A stretch of 32,698 bases of DNA from an uncultured Clostridia bacterium (GTDB lineage: Bacteria; Bacillota; Clostridia; Oscillospirales; CAG-272). Shown one piece after another: positions 14,876 through 23,927 of the stretch (positions within the stretch are counted from its first letter, which is position 1; each line of letters opens with the position of its first letter). The translations under genes were made by a program, and so were the position numbers. The stretch is taken from positions 1 through 32,698 of the forward strand of contig CAJGCF010000006.1 in NCBI GenBank assembly GCA_904501865.1, written 5' to 3'. The notes under the pieces are model-generated. The model did no database searches and was not told the DNA's origin. It was given only the letters and a program-made list of their open reading frames with translations.

Positions 14876-17437
14876 TTATTCTTCCGTTTCTTCTGTTTCT
14901 TCAACAGCCTCTACAATTTTTGCGGCATCTATGGAAGCCTCGGTGTTCTCTCCGTCCGCCACCTTTGTAAGCTCAGATTCCTCAGGCTCTTCTTCCTTTG
15001 CCACCTTAGTTATATTGACAAGCTTGTGTCCACCCTCAAGTCTCATAACTATGACACCTGCCGCGGTTCTGGAATACGTGGATATATCCTCAGCGGGAGT
15101 TCTGATAATGATACCCGAATCTGTTATCATCATTACGTCGTCCTCGTCGTCAACGGATATGATTCCCGCAAGGAGTCCCGTCTTTTCGGTGAGATTATGG
15201 CAGGTAACACCGCCGCCGCCACGGTTCTTCATAAGTCTGAAGTCGTCGAACTCTGTCCTCTTTCCAAATCCGTTTTCAGTAACGGTAAGAAGCTTTTTAC
15301 CCTCCTCGACCGTAACAACGCCTATAACGTAATCGTCATCCTTGAGTCTTATTCCGCGAACTCCGCGAGCGCTTCTACCCATAGGTCTTACCTCGCTCTC
15401 GTCGAACCTTACGGCACTGCCGTTACGAGTTGCCAAAATAAGCTGATTTTCTCCGTCGGTCTTGGTAACGAACAGAAGCTCATCTCCCTCGTCGAGATTT
15501 ATAGCTATCTTACCGCCCTTGCGCTGATATTCATACTCGGTAAGGAGTGTCTTCTTTATGATACCCTGACGGGTGACCATTGTCAGATATTCACCCTCGG
15601 CAAATTCGTTCACGGAAATTACCGCCGTGACCTTTTCTCCGCTCTGAAGCTCAAGCAGGTTGACTATATTCGTACCCTTTGCCGTTCTTGATGCCTCGGG
15701 TATCTGGAATGCGCGCAGAGCCTGAACACGACCTCTGTTCGTAAAGAACATCATAGTGGAATGGCTGAATACCGCGTCAACTCTTTCAATAAAGTCTTCC
15801 TCTCTCGCGGTCATACCCGTAATTCCTTTGCCGCCTCTGTGCTGTGCAGAGTATATGCCCGAGGGAAGTCTCTTGATATATCCCGCCTGAGTCATTGTGA
15901 TTATACAGTTGTGCTTTTCTATCAGATCCTCAAGCTCAATGTCATCAATAGCCTGCTCTATGTTAGTACGTCTTTCATCGGCGTACTTTCTTTTTATCTC
16001 AAGCATTTCTTCCTTGATGATATCCTTGATCTTATTATCGTCGGCAAGGATACCCTCAAGCTCAGCTATGAGTGCGTGAAGTCTGTCGAGCTCATCCTGT
16101 ATCTTCTGTCTTTCCATACCTGTAAGACGTCCGAGAGTCATCTCAACTATTGCCTGCGCCTGAATATCTGTAAGACCGTATCTTTCCATAAGTGTCGCCT
16201 TAGAGGAGTTTATGGACTCACTTGTCTTCATTATCTCGACTATCTCATCAATATTATCGAGAGCTATTCTGTATCCCTCGTATATATGAGCTCTTGCGCG
16301 CGCCTTTTCAAGATCAAACTCTGTTCTGCGTCTGATAACAGACTCTTGATGCTCTATATAATAATCGAGTATCTGCGCAAGATTGAGCACCTTGGGCTCC
16401 TGACCTACGACGGCTAAGAAGTTAGCCGAGCAGGTATCCTGCATCTGTGTGTACTTGTAGAGCTGATTTAGTATGACCTGACCGTTTGCGTCACGCTTGA
16501 ACTCGATAACTATCCTCATACCGTCTCTGCCCGACTCATCGCGCAGATCGGATATACCGTCTATTCTCTTGTCCTTAACGAGATTAGCAATAGCCTCGCA
16601 GAGCATAGACTTGTTGACCATATAAGGAATTTCCGTGACTATGATCTGTCTCTTTTCCTCGTCTACCTCCGCCTTTGCTCTGACAATTATTCTACCCTTA
16701 CCCGTGGTGTACGCGTCAAGAATACCCGACGTGCCGTGAATAGTCGCTCTGGTAGGAAAATCGGGACCCTTTATAAACTGCATAAGATCAGCAATCGAGC
16801 ACTCGGGATTCTCCATACGGTAAATAGTTCCGTCTATTACCTCTCCGAGATTGTGAGGAGGCACGTTAGTCGCCATACCTACCGCGATACCTACCGAGCC
16901 GTTTACAAGGAAGTTCGGAAAACGTGAAGGAAGGACGCTGGGCTCACGGAGTCTGTTATCAAAGTTAGGGAGAAATTCCACGACCTCTTTTTCAAGGTCA
17001 CGCGTCATTTCATCTGCTATCTTATCAAGTCTTGCCTCGGTGTAACGGTAAGCTGCAGGGGGGTCTCCGTCCACCGAACCGAAGTTACCGTGTCCCTCAA
17101 CGAGAGGATAACGGAGAGAAAATGGCTGCGCCATACGCACCATAGTTCCGTACACCGAGCTGTCACCGTGAGGATGATAACGTCCAAGAACGTTACCTAC
17201 GGTGGTAGCTGACTTACGGAAAGGCTTGTCATGAGTCAAATGGTCCTCATACATAGCGTAGATTACTCTTCTCTGTCCGGGCTTCATGCCATCTCTGACG
17301 TCAGGCAGAGCTCTTGACATAATAACAGACATAGAGTACTCGATAAAGGACTTTTTGACCTCTTTCTCCATGTTTATGTCAACGATCTTTTGGTTTTCAA
17401 ACAAATATACATCGTTGTCATGCTGTGTGTTACTCAT
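14876..17437 (-). CDS. gyrA: DNA gyrase subunit A
   Basis: 853 residues. Catalytic Tyr132 is in RYTEARL (E. coli Tyr122), breaking and rejoining DNA. The winged-helix segment YHPHGDSSVYGTMVRMAQ has Ser93 at the E. coli Ser83 position, but Gly97 at the Asp87 position, where Asp or Glu is usual. The C-terminal beta-pinwheel carries the GyrA box QHRGGKG (532-538; the canonical form is QRRGGKG), which supports gyrase rather than ParC. The last ~40 residues are a Glu-rich acidic tail (EEEPEES, EAVEETEETEE). GGAAAGGA lies eight bases before the ATG. The mreCD pair separates it from gyrB, which is unusual. Confidence 0.97.
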   Translation of the reverse strand: MSNTQHDNDVYLFENQKIVDINMEKEVKKSFIEYSMSVIMSRALPDVRDGMKPGQRRVIYAMYEDHLTHDKPFRKSATTVGNVLGRYHPHGDSSVYGTMVRMAQPFSLRYPLVEGHGNFGSVDGDPPAAYRYTEARLDKIADEMTRDLEKEVVEFLPNFDNRLREPSVLPSRFPNFLVNGSVGIAVGMATNVPPHNLGEVIDGTIYRMENPECSIADLMQFIKGPDFPTRATIHGTSGILDAYTTGKGRIIVRAKAEVDEEKRQIIVTEIPYMVNKSMLCEAIANLVKDKRIDGISDLRDESGRDGMRIVIEFKRDANGQVILNQLYKYTQMQDTCSANFLAVVGQEPKVLNLAQILDYYIEHQESVIRRRTEFDLEKARARAHIYEGYRIALDNIDEIVEIMKTSESINSSKATLMERYGLTDIQAQAIVEMTLGRLTGMERQKIQDELDRLHALIAELEGILADDNKIKDIIKEEMLEIKRKYADERRTNIEQAIDDIELEDLIEKHNCIITMTQAGYIKRLPSGIYSAQHRGGKGITGMTAREEDFIERVDAVFSHSTMMFFTNRGRVQALRAFQIPEASRTAKGTNIVNLLELQSGEKVTAVISVNEFAEGEYLTMVTRQGIIKKTLLTEYEYQRKGGKIAINLDEGDELLFVTKTDGENQLILATRNGSAVRFDESEVRPMGRSARGVRGIRLKDDDYVIGVVTVEEGKKLLTVTENGFGKRTEFDDFRLMKNRGGGGVTCHNLTEKTGLLAGIISVDDEDDVMMITDSGIIIRTPAEDISTYSRTAAGVIVMRLEGGHKLVNITKVAKEEEPEESELTKVADGENTEASIDAAKIVEAVEETEETEE

Positions 17438-17480
17438 TGAATAATTCCTTTCCTTTCAGATCAGATCATTGGATACCATA

Positions 17481-18047
17481 TCAATATCCCGATCTTGACC
17501 GACTGTCCTTTCCTTTAAATAGCAAATAAATTCCCAAAACCGCAAAATATGCGGGTATAATACATACGATATACGCAAAATACTCTGGTATGAGTATTTT
17601 TAATATGATATCCGAGAAGGCAAAATTCCTTGAAAACAGTCCAATATATGTAAGCGTGAATATTTCTCTTATGACTCCGGCAATAGCCCCGTACACCAAA
17701 AATGACGGAAAGTTTTTTGAGAGAAACCAACCAACCGCTGCTCCGCAAAGATATCCGCAAAGCATATAGAGTATCGGAGTAAAGGATATACCCTCACTTG
17801 AGACGTAATCAAGAATAATGCCGCTAAATATTCCAAATATTGCGCCAAATCTTTCACCTAAAATAAACCCTATGGCACAGACCGCGGCTAAAGTCACCGC
17901 AGGGATAGCCCCGAATAACGTTACCCCGAGCGCCTGTATAAATGAAGTAAATATGATAAGCACCGTCAGAAATACTGAATAGACAACTATCTTTTTGACG
18001 CTCATATTTTTTGAAAATCCGCTTTTTTCAACCCGACTTTTGAGCAT
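17481..18047 (-). CDS. mreD: Rod shape-determining membrane protein MreD
   Basis: About 188 residues from the ATG at 18047, with five or six membrane helices and the usual MreD sequence style (GEREFG-like GERFGAIFG, then LDY, then LCGYLCGAAVGWF). It works with MreC and MreB in the elongasome, positioning peptidoglycan synthesis along the cell side wall. The open frame starts with a GTG at 18056, but AAGGG is placed correctly only for the ATG at 18047. It follows mreC after about 14 bp, so the two are cotranscribed. No mreB is in the window. It sits between mreC and gyrA, an uncommon position. Confidence 0.88.
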   Translation of the reverse strand: MLKSRVEKSGFSKNMSVKKIVVYSVFLTVLIIFTSFIQALGVTLFGAIPAVTLAAVCAIGFILGERFGAIFGIFSGIILDYVSSEGISFTPILYMLCGYLCGAAVGWFLSKNFPSFLVYGAIAGVIREIFTLTYIGLFSRNFAFSDIILKILIPEYFAYIVCIIPAYFAVLGIYLLFKGKDSRSRSGY

Positions 18048-18061
18048 ATCCGTCACCCTTA

Positions 18062-18904
18062 TCAGTCGGATACCGACTGAGCTTCAAAATCCGTGATTAT
18101 CATAACGTATTTGAGGGACTCAAAGTCAACCGCGCAGTCAACCACGGCTACCTTTGTTCTCAGATATCCGTCTATCTCGACTGAGGATATTTTTCCTATA
18201 TACAATCCTCTTGGATAAACGCTTCCCTGACCGCTCGTGTAAACAAGATCTCCTATCTCAACGTCGGCATTCTCGGAGAGATATTCAAGCATACATTTTC
18301 CCGTATCCTTAAAAGATATGTCTCCGCTTACAATTCCTGTCTCTCCGCTCCTTGACACGTACGCGCCTGCAGATGACAAGCTTTCGGTCAAGGCTCTGAC
18401 ACGGCACCAGTTGTATCCAACCTCACAAACCGAACCTACAACTCCCGACGTGACTATAACGGGCATTCCTACCTTTATTCCGTCAGAGCTTCCTCTGTCA
18501 AGAGTAAAAAACGTGGTATGATTTTCTGATTGAGTACCTACTATCAAAGCGTCCGCAAATTTAAAATCAGGATAAGCTTTTTTTACGTCGATATATTCAC
18601 GCAGCCTTGCATTTTCATCCTTCGCCGCCTGAGCGTCGACAAGGTCACGCTCAAGTCTCTCTATCTCACTCTCAAGTTCCTTATTTCTCTGCTCAAGCTC
18701 GTCTATAGATTGAAAATATTTTGAAAATCCTTCGGCAGCCTCACTTATCTTTATGCCAACGTATCTAAATCCCATAGTCGCAGTATTAAATACGTTTTTT
18801 ATAGGGTCGGTCTGCCCCATTAAAGCTAAAGTCGATGTCAGAATGACTAAAAAAACTGCAATTGACAGGGTTATTATGAAAAATTTATTTTTGAAAATCT
18901 TCAT
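18062..18904 (-). CDS. mreC: Cell shape-determining protein MreC
   Basis: 280 residues from the ATG at 18904, which AAAGGG precedes by eight bases; the preceding in-frame TTG is rejected. One membrane helix (about 10-30) is followed by a coiled coil (SIDELEQRNKELESEIERLE region, about 66-100) and the two beta domains of MreC, with typical phrases (FTLDRGSSDGIKVGMPVI, GVVGSVCEVG, GDLVYTSG, PRGLYIGKI). It acts outside the membrane, linking MreB/MreD with penicillin-binding proteins. Its gene follows a 263-bp AT-rich gap after gyrB that contains DnaA-box-like sites. Confidence 0.95.
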   Translation of the reverse strand: MKIFKNKFFIITLSIAVFLVILTSTLALMGQTDPIKNVFNTATMGFRYVGIKISEAAEGFSKYFQSIDELEQRNKELESEIERLERDLVDAQAAKDENARLREYIDVKKAYPDFKFADALIVGTQSENHTTFFTLDRGSSDGIKVGMPVIVTSGVVGSVCEVGYNWCRVRALTESLSSAGAYVSRSGETGIVSGDISFKDTGKCMLEYLSENADVEIGDLVYTSGQGSVYPRGLYIGKISSVEIDGYLRTKVAVVDCAVDFESLKYVMIITDFEAQSVSD

Positions 18905-19167
18905 CAAATTTTACCCTTTTCAGTTTATTTTCAGTTTTAAACAATGTTTTCAACAGACATATCCACAACCTGTGGAAAACCTTTTTATCTTTTAAAAAAC
19001 TGTTTAAAAATCAACCTTGAAATTTTTATTTTTTTATTTTTCTTTGATATTAAACAAAAATTCTGATAAGCATTTTGTCTCGTCCTTAATGTCAAATATA
19101 TCTTTATTTTAAGTTTTCAAAAAGATTTCAACACAAGACAAAATTTTTTTAAACAATTTTGTTTAAA
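18905..19167 (-). other. AT-rich gyrB-mreC intergenic region with DnaA-box-like pair
   Basis: This 263-bp gap is very AT-rich. It contains two inverted near-consensus DnaA boxes three bases apart: ATATCCACA at 18959-18967 and TGTGGAAAA at 18971-18979. The second is identical to the boxes between dnaA and dnaN. A degenerate TTTTCAACA lies just to the left. Next to the gyrB stop is a perfect 9-bp inverted repeat (TTTAAACAA, 19148-19167) with a 2-base loop, without a good T run. I see no convincing promoter for mreC. Confidence 0.5.
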
Positions 19168-21141
19168 TTAAATATCAAGATTTTCGGCAAGACGGGCATT
19201 TTGCTCTATAAATACTCGTCTGGGCTCTACCTTATCACCCATAAGCAGTGAGAACATCTCGTCACACGCGATAGCGTCCTCAATCGTTACCTTGAGTATG
19301 GTTCTCTTTGCGGGATCCATAGTGGTCTCCCAGAGCTGATCTGCATCCATCTCACCAAGACCCTTGTATCTGTCTGCTTCGATGTTATCTGTTCTTCCGC
19401 TCTCGCCCGCAAGCTCTTTTATATACATATCCCTCTCGGCATCAGAGAAAGCATATTTTTCGTTGCCCTGCTTTGAGCCCTTCTTATAAACCTTGTAAAG
19501 CGGAGGCTGTGCAAGATATACGTGTCCCTCGTCGATAAGCTGGCGCATGTGTCTGAAGAAGAAGGTCAGAAGAAGTATTCTAATATGAGATCCGTCAACG
19601 TCGGCATCCGCCATTATTATTATCTTACCGTAACGGAGCTTTGCAATATCAAATTCCTCACCAATACCGCAACCAAGCGCTTGAATTATCGGTATCAAGG
19701 ACAGGTTTCCGTAAACCTTGTCTGCCCTTGTCTTTTCAACGTTAAGTACCTTACCGCGAAGTGGCAGGATAGCCTGGAACTTTGAGTTTCTTCCCTGCGT
19801 AGCAGAGCCTCCCGCCGAGTCTCCCTCAACCAGATAAAGCTCTGTAAGCTCCGCGTTTCTTTCGTTACAGTCACGTAGCTTTCCGGGGAGTGAGCTTCCC
19901 TCAAAAAGTCCCTTACGTCTTGTAGCCTCTCTTGCTTTTCTTGCAGCTTCTCTTGCGCGAGATGCAGCAAGTGCTTTATCAAGTATGACCTTTGCGGTGT
20001 TGGGATTTTCTTCAAAATATTCAGCAAGCTTTGCATTTACCGTATTCTCAACAAGAGTTCTTATTTCTGAGTTTCCAAGCTTTGCTTTTGTCTGGCTCTC
20101 AAACTGCGCGTTTTCAAGCTTTACCGATACTATTGCGCAAAGACCTTCTCTTACGTCCTCACCCGACAGATTTTTTTCGCTATCCTTAAGAATACCTGAT
20201 TTTCTGGCATAATCGTTGATAACACGAGTAAGTCCTGCTTTAAATCCCGTCTCGTGAGTACCACCCTCGATAGTATTCATATTATTTGCGAAGGTCATTA
20301 CGTTCTCGTAATATCCGTCGTTATACTGAAGAGCTATTTCTGCAACGCTGGTATCCTTTTCAGCGCGCATATATATAACGTCGTTGTGTACGGGATCGTT
20401 ATTTCTCGTCTCCGTAAGATAACTTACAAAGCTCTTTATACCGCCCTCAAAGCAAAGCTCGTTGACAACAGGCTCGTTACCTCTGTCATCTATAAGTACT
20501 ATTCTGATTCCTGCATTAAGGAATGACTGCTCACGCATACGATTAAGCAGAGTATCATAGTCAAACACTGTCTCCTCGAATATCTCAGGGTCAGGCTTAA
20601 ATGTGACCTTAACTCCGTGAGGACGCTGGGGAGAATCTCCCTCACACACGAATTTTCTGGCTACGGCGCCTCTTTCAAATCTCTCGGTATATCTCTTACC
20701 CTCATAGCAGTCATCAAGCTCTACCCACAAAGAAAGAGCATTCACGACAGACGCACCAACACCGTGTAGACCTCCGGCTATCTTATATCCACCGCCACCG
20801 AATTTTCCTCCCGCATGGAGAATGGTATAGACCACCTCAGGAGTAGGTATTCCCTCTTTTGGATGGATGCCCGCAGGGATTCCTCGTCCGTTATCCTCTA
20901 CAGTAACACTGTTATCGTAATTGAGAGTGACCGTTATCTTATCGCAATAGCCCGCAAGAGCCTCATCTATTGAGTTGTCGACTATCTCATACACGAGATG
21001 GTGAAGTCCTCTTATAGACGTAGTTCCGATATACATACCGGGTCTTTTTCTTACAGCCTCAAGTCCCTCAAGTACCTGTATTTCGTTTTCTCCGTAGTGA
21101 TTTTCTTTGAGCTCTTCAAGCTTTTTAATTTCTTCAGACAT
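19168..21141 (-). CDS. gyrB: DNA gyrase subunit B
   Basis: 657 residues, the ATPase subunit of gyrase. The GHKL ATP site shows DNSIDE (56-61), EDNGRGIP (82-89) and GGLHGVGASVVNAL (123-136). The Toprim domain has YLVEGDSAGGSATQGR with Glu439, and MADADVDGSHI with Asp511 and Asp513 for magnesium. The C-terminal YKGLGEMDADQLWETTMDP motif is typical. There is no long insertion, so it is the Gram-positive length. AAGGAAC and AGGAAA lie just before the ATG. The gene comes 47 bp after remB, in the classical dnaA-dnaN-recF-remB-gyrB order, but gyrA does not follow directly. Confidence 0.98.
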   Translation of the reverse strand: MSEEIKKLEELKENHYGENEIQVLEGLEAVRKRPGMYIGTTSIRGLHHLVYEIVDNSIDEALAGYCDKITVTLNYDNSVTVEDNGRGIPAGIHPKEGIPTPEVVYTILHAGGKFGGGGYKIAGGLHGVGASVVNALSLWVELDDCYEGKRYTERFERGAVARKFVCEGDSPQRPHGVKVTFKPDPEIFEETVFDYDTLLNRMREQSFLNAGIRIVLIDDRGNEPVVNELCFEGGIKSFVSYLTETRNNDPVHNDVIYMRAEKDTSVAEIALQYNDGYYENVMTFANNMNTIEGGTHETGFKAGLTRVINDYARKSGILKDSEKNLSGEDVREGLCAIVSVKLENAQFESQTKAKLGNSEIRTLVENTVNAKLAEYFEENPNTAKVILDKALAASRAREAARKAREATRRKGLFEGSSLPGKLRDCNERNAELTELYLVEGDSAGGSATQGRNSKFQAILPLRGKVLNVEKTRADKVYGNLSLIPIIQALGCGIGEEFDIAKLRYGKIIIMADADVDGSHIRILLLTFFFRHMRQLIDEGHVYLAQPPLYKVYKKGSKQGNEKYAFSDAERDMYIKELAGESGRTDNIEADRYKGLGEMDADQLWETTMDPAKRTILKVTIEDAIACDEMFSLLMGDKVEPRRVFIEQNARLAENLDI

Positions 21142-21188
21142 TTTCCTGTTCCTTTTCTAAAGATTTATGTTTTTGCTTTGTAAGTCAA

Positions 21189-21449
21189 TTATTTTATTTC
21201 TCCGCTCTCAGCTCTTCCGACCAGAGCAGCCGTGGATATCTGTGAGAAGCAGATCATATATTTTCCTTTTTCCTTATACAAGATAAAAGATTTTGGTATC
21301 TCGTCCTTTGCCGAGATAACCCTTTCCTCTCTCTGTGCATCGGAAAGATATTTTCTGGTTATATAGGATATCGTGGAGTTATCTGCATCAAAGATACCTA
21401 TGATATCCTTTTCTCTTATGTTTTTGTTATTTCCCGCGTGAAGATACAT
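21189..21449 (-). CDS. remB: RemB/YaaB-like extracellular matrix regulator
   Basis: 86 residues beginning MYLHAGNN with REKDIIGIFDAD, the hallmark of the short YaaB/RemB (DUF370-related) proteins encoded between recF and gyrB in many Bacillota. In Bacillus subtilis remB affects expression of biofilm matrix genes. GAGGTGG lies six bases before the ATG. It starts 14 bp after the recF stop, so it is part of the same transcript. The central region includes TISYITRKYLSDAQREERVI and ends with a QISTAALVGRA tail similar to the family pattern. The role in this organism is inferred from position and family. Confidence 0.88.
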   Translation of the reverse strand: MYLHAGNNKNIREKDIIGIFDADNSTISYITRKYLSDAQREERVISAKDEIPKSFILYKEKGKYMICFSQISTAALVGRAESGEIK

Positions 21450-21463
21450 AGATCCACCTCAAA

Positions 21464-22570
21464 TCAAATAAACACACCGTTATTGACGGTTATTAGCTTG
21501 TCCGTATGAATGTTATTTTTTTCACAACAGGTTAATATTACCTGCTTATCTTTCAAGTTGGACAGTAAATATTCTCTTCTGCCGCTGTCAAGCTCTGATA
21601 GAACGTCGTCAAACAGAAACACAGGATAATCTCCGCCGCATTCCTCGCGTATTATTTCTCCCTCGGAGAGCTTTAATGCCAAGGACAGAGATCTTTGTTG
21701 TCCCTGTGAGGCAAAAATTCTCGCTCTATTACCATTTAAATTTATTTCAAGGTCATCCTTGTGTATTCCCCACAAAGTTGAATCTGCGGCAATTTCTCGG
21801 TCATGGTGACCAAAAAATAAGCTTTTGTAGGCATCCTCACACTTTTTTATATCAAAGCAATCCTCTTGATAAAGCTTACTTGATGAAATATACTCAAGCG
21901 TGGGTATTTCTCTGTCGCCAGTCATGTCTGCAAAGCATTTTAAAACGTGCCCTTTGAGCTGCTCTATATATTTCATTCTGTAATTTGTGATTATCGCAGC
22001 TTCTCTCGCAAGCTGATCTGAAAACAGATCTATAGTTGAATTAAAAAGCTCTCTGTTTTCCTCAGCAGATCTTATAAGAGCATTTCTTTCTTTTAGAATG
22101 GTATTATATCTCTGTAATGACCTTATATAAAGAGGTCTTATCTGTGATATTGCAACGTCAAGAAAATTTCTCCTGACCGCAGGACCTTCTTTTATAATGG
22201 ATAAATGCTCGGGACAAAATAAAACTATTTTAAATCCGCCTACTATTTCAGAGGTGCGTCTTATCTTTACTCTGTTCTGTTCTACCAATTTTGCGCGTCT
22301 GTCGGGAAAAATACGCATACTTATTTCCATATCTCTGGTATCGTCGGTATAAGAGTTTCTTATAAAGCAATATTCACTATCAAACTTTATAACGTCCTTG
22401 TCACTTCCCTGACGAAAGCTTTTTCCAAGAGACGTCATATATATTGCCTCAAGAAGATTTGTCTTTCCCTGCGCATTCTCTCCGATAAGCACGTTTGTAC
22501 CCTCGCAAAAGTCAACGTCGGCCGATTCTATATTTCTGAAATTTTCAACGTAAATATTACGGCAGAACAT
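21464..22570 (-). CDS. recF: DNA replication and repair protein RecF
   Basis: 368 residues of an SMC-like ATPase that helps load RecA at gapped DNA. The Walker A motif GENAQGKT is at 30-37. The C-terminal part shows the ABC-type signature (FASQGQQRSLSLALKL) and Walker B FLFDDVLSELD. GAAAGGAT precedes the ATG. It is 33 bp after dnaN; the S4-domain gene yaaA, found between dnaN and recF in Bacillus and many clostridia, is absent here. Confidence 0.96.
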   Translation of the reverse strand: MFCRNIYVENFRNIESADVDFCEGTNVLIGENAQGKTNLLEAIYMTSLGKSFRQGSDKDVIKFDSEYCFIRNSYTDDTRDMEISMRIFPDRRAKLVEQNRVKIRRTSEIVGGFKIVLFCPEHLSIIKEGPAVRRNFLDVAISQIRPLYIRSLQRYNTILKERNALIRSAEENRELFNSTIDLFSDQLAREAAIITNYRMKYIEQLKGHVLKCFADMTGDREIPTLEYISSSKLYQEDCFDIKKCEDAYKSLFFGHHDREIAADSTLWGIHKDDLEINLNGNRARIFASQGQQRSLSLALKLSEGEIIREECGGDYPVFLFDDVLSELDSGRREYLLSNLKDKQVILTCCEKNNIHTDKLITVNNGVFI

Positions 22571-22603
22571 ATCTTATCCTTTCGCAAGATCTTTTATTTG
22601 TTA

Positions 22604-23752
22604 TCAGTCTCTGGTTCTTACAGGAAGAAGCATGAACAACTCCTCACCGTCCTCATCGTCGCAAGGCTCTACGTTTATGCTCATAAGAGGCGACGACATA
22701 GATATCTTTATTTTTTCGCTTCTGCAAGCTCTGATACTGTCTATAAGGAATCTGTTATTGAATGCTATGGATATATCGTCTCCCGTGTGCTCGACGTTAA
22801 ATTCGTCGTAAATACTTCCCGCGGAGGATACTGCAGAGACCTTAAGTATATCCTCACATACCTCTACTCTTACGTGCGAGCGTACGCTTCCCGCAATTCT
22901 CTCCTCGGTAATAAGAGAAGCCTTTTCAAGAGCGGCAATTATATCTTGCTTTGCAGCGCTAACCTGAATCTTATGATTTCTGATTATTATTCTGTTATAA
23001 TCAACGTACTCTCCGGTTATAAGTCTTGTAAAGAATACGATGTCCTCAAATACTACTACCATATTCTTATGGCTCATATATACTGTGACCTCGTCATCCT
23101 CATCATCAGAGAGGAGCTTGACTATCTCGTTAACGGACTTTACTGGAACTATAAAGGAATAATCAGCCCCCTTGCTCGAACCCTCAAGCTTTTCAAGTTT
23201 TGTATTTTCAGAGCAAACCGCAAGCTTAAAACCGTCGCACGCTACTACGTTGACCTTACCCTGCTCTGTCTTTATAAAGCATCCGTTGAGAACGGGTCTG
23301 GGCTCGTTTACACCCATAGCATAGGATACCTTAGAAAGCATCTTTTTAAGAGAAGAAGAATTTATAACAAATCCCTTTTCTGTTACGAGATCGGGTATCT
23401 CAGGAAACTCCTCTGCCTTGAGAGCGCCCATTCTATGAGAGGATTTGCCACACTCAAACATAGCGTTAAGCTTTGCGTCAACGGTAAGAACTATATCCTC
23501 GCCGTCCATGACCTTAAGAGTCTGATTGAACTTTTGAGCGTTTATTATATAAGAACCCTGCTCGAGAACCTCGGCGTCAACGGTTATTCTCATTCCTTTT
23601 TCAAGGTCAAATACCGTGAGAGTACAGCTGTCGGCAGAATTTGCCTCGATAAGTATTCCTTCTACTGCGCTGAGAGTGCTCTTTCCTGATACCACACTCA
23701 TAAGAGGAGCTATCTTATTACTGATTTCTTGTCTATTAAAGCTTATTTTCAT
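22604..23752 (-). CDS. dnaN: DNA polymerase III beta sliding clamp
   Basis: 382 residues forming the ring-shaped processivity clamp. The sequence starts MKISFNRQEISNKIAPLMSV and shows the three-domain pattern, with GILIEANSADSCTLTVFDLEKGMRI in the first domain and the ending EELFMLLPVRTRD, the standard clamp C-terminus that forms the protein-binding pocket. TTGGAG lies just before the ATG. It is the first gene after oriC and is followed by recF. I do not see a clear promoter for it in the oriC gap; it may be read through from dnaA. Confidence 0.97.
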   Translation of the reverse strand: MKISFNRQEISNKIAPLMSVVSGKSTLSAVEGILIEANSADSCTLTVFDLEKGMRITVDAEVLEQGSYIINAQKFNQTLKVMDGEDIVLTVDAKLNAMFECGKSSHRMGALKAEEFPEIPDLVTEKGFVINSSSLKKMLSKVSYAMGVNEPRPVLNGCFIKTEQGKVNVVACDGFKLAVCSENTKLEKLEGSSKGADYSFIVPVKSVNEIVKLLSDDEDDEVTVYMSHKNMVVVFEDIVFFTRLITGEYVDYNRIIIRNHKIQVSAAKQDIIAALEKASLITEERIAGSVRSHVRVEVCEDILKVSAVSSAGSIYDEFNVEHTGDDISIAFNNRFLIDSIRACRSEKIKISMSSPLMSINVEPCDDEDGEELFMLLPVRTRD

Positions 23753-23834
23753 ATTTTCTCCAATCCGCCGCTTTGCGCCGCTAATAAAAATTTCTTTCTC
23801 GAACTCACGCGAGAGAGTGAAAGAATGATATAGT

Positions 23835-23860
23835 ATTAATTTAGTAGTATAAGTATTAAT
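23835..23860 (-). promoter_or_regulatory. DnaA-trio-like tract of the unwinding element
   Basis: On the - strand the sequence runs ACTTATACTACTA within an AT-rich stretch, similar to the 3'-GAT repeats that load DnaA on single-stranded DNA in B. subtilis. On the + strand this reads TAGTAGTATAAGTATTAA (23843-23860). It is set off from the nearest DnaA box by a GC patch, as in the described basal unwinding system. Confidence 0.6.
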
Positions 23861-23872
23861 GCTCGGTAATAT

Positions 23873-23881
23873 GTGGAAAAG
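23873..23881 (-). promoter_or_regulatory. DnaA box 1 (nearest the unwinding tract)
   Basis: TTTTCCACA on the - strand, one base from the TTATCCACA consensus, and the box directly adjoining the GC patch and trio tract. Confidence 0.6.
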
Positions 23882-23927
23882 CTTGTCTTTATTTTACACG
23901 CAAAGAAAAACTTTTCATATGTCATGT

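Noticed and set aside
15026..16417. Long + strand open frames opposite gyrA
   Set aside because: They are codon-bias shadows of gyrA, without start sites or motifs.
22598..23689. A 363-residue open frame antisense to almost all of dnaN
   Set aside because: It mirrors dnaN codons, has no ribosome binding site or recognisable domain, and similar shadows lie opposite gyrA and rplA.
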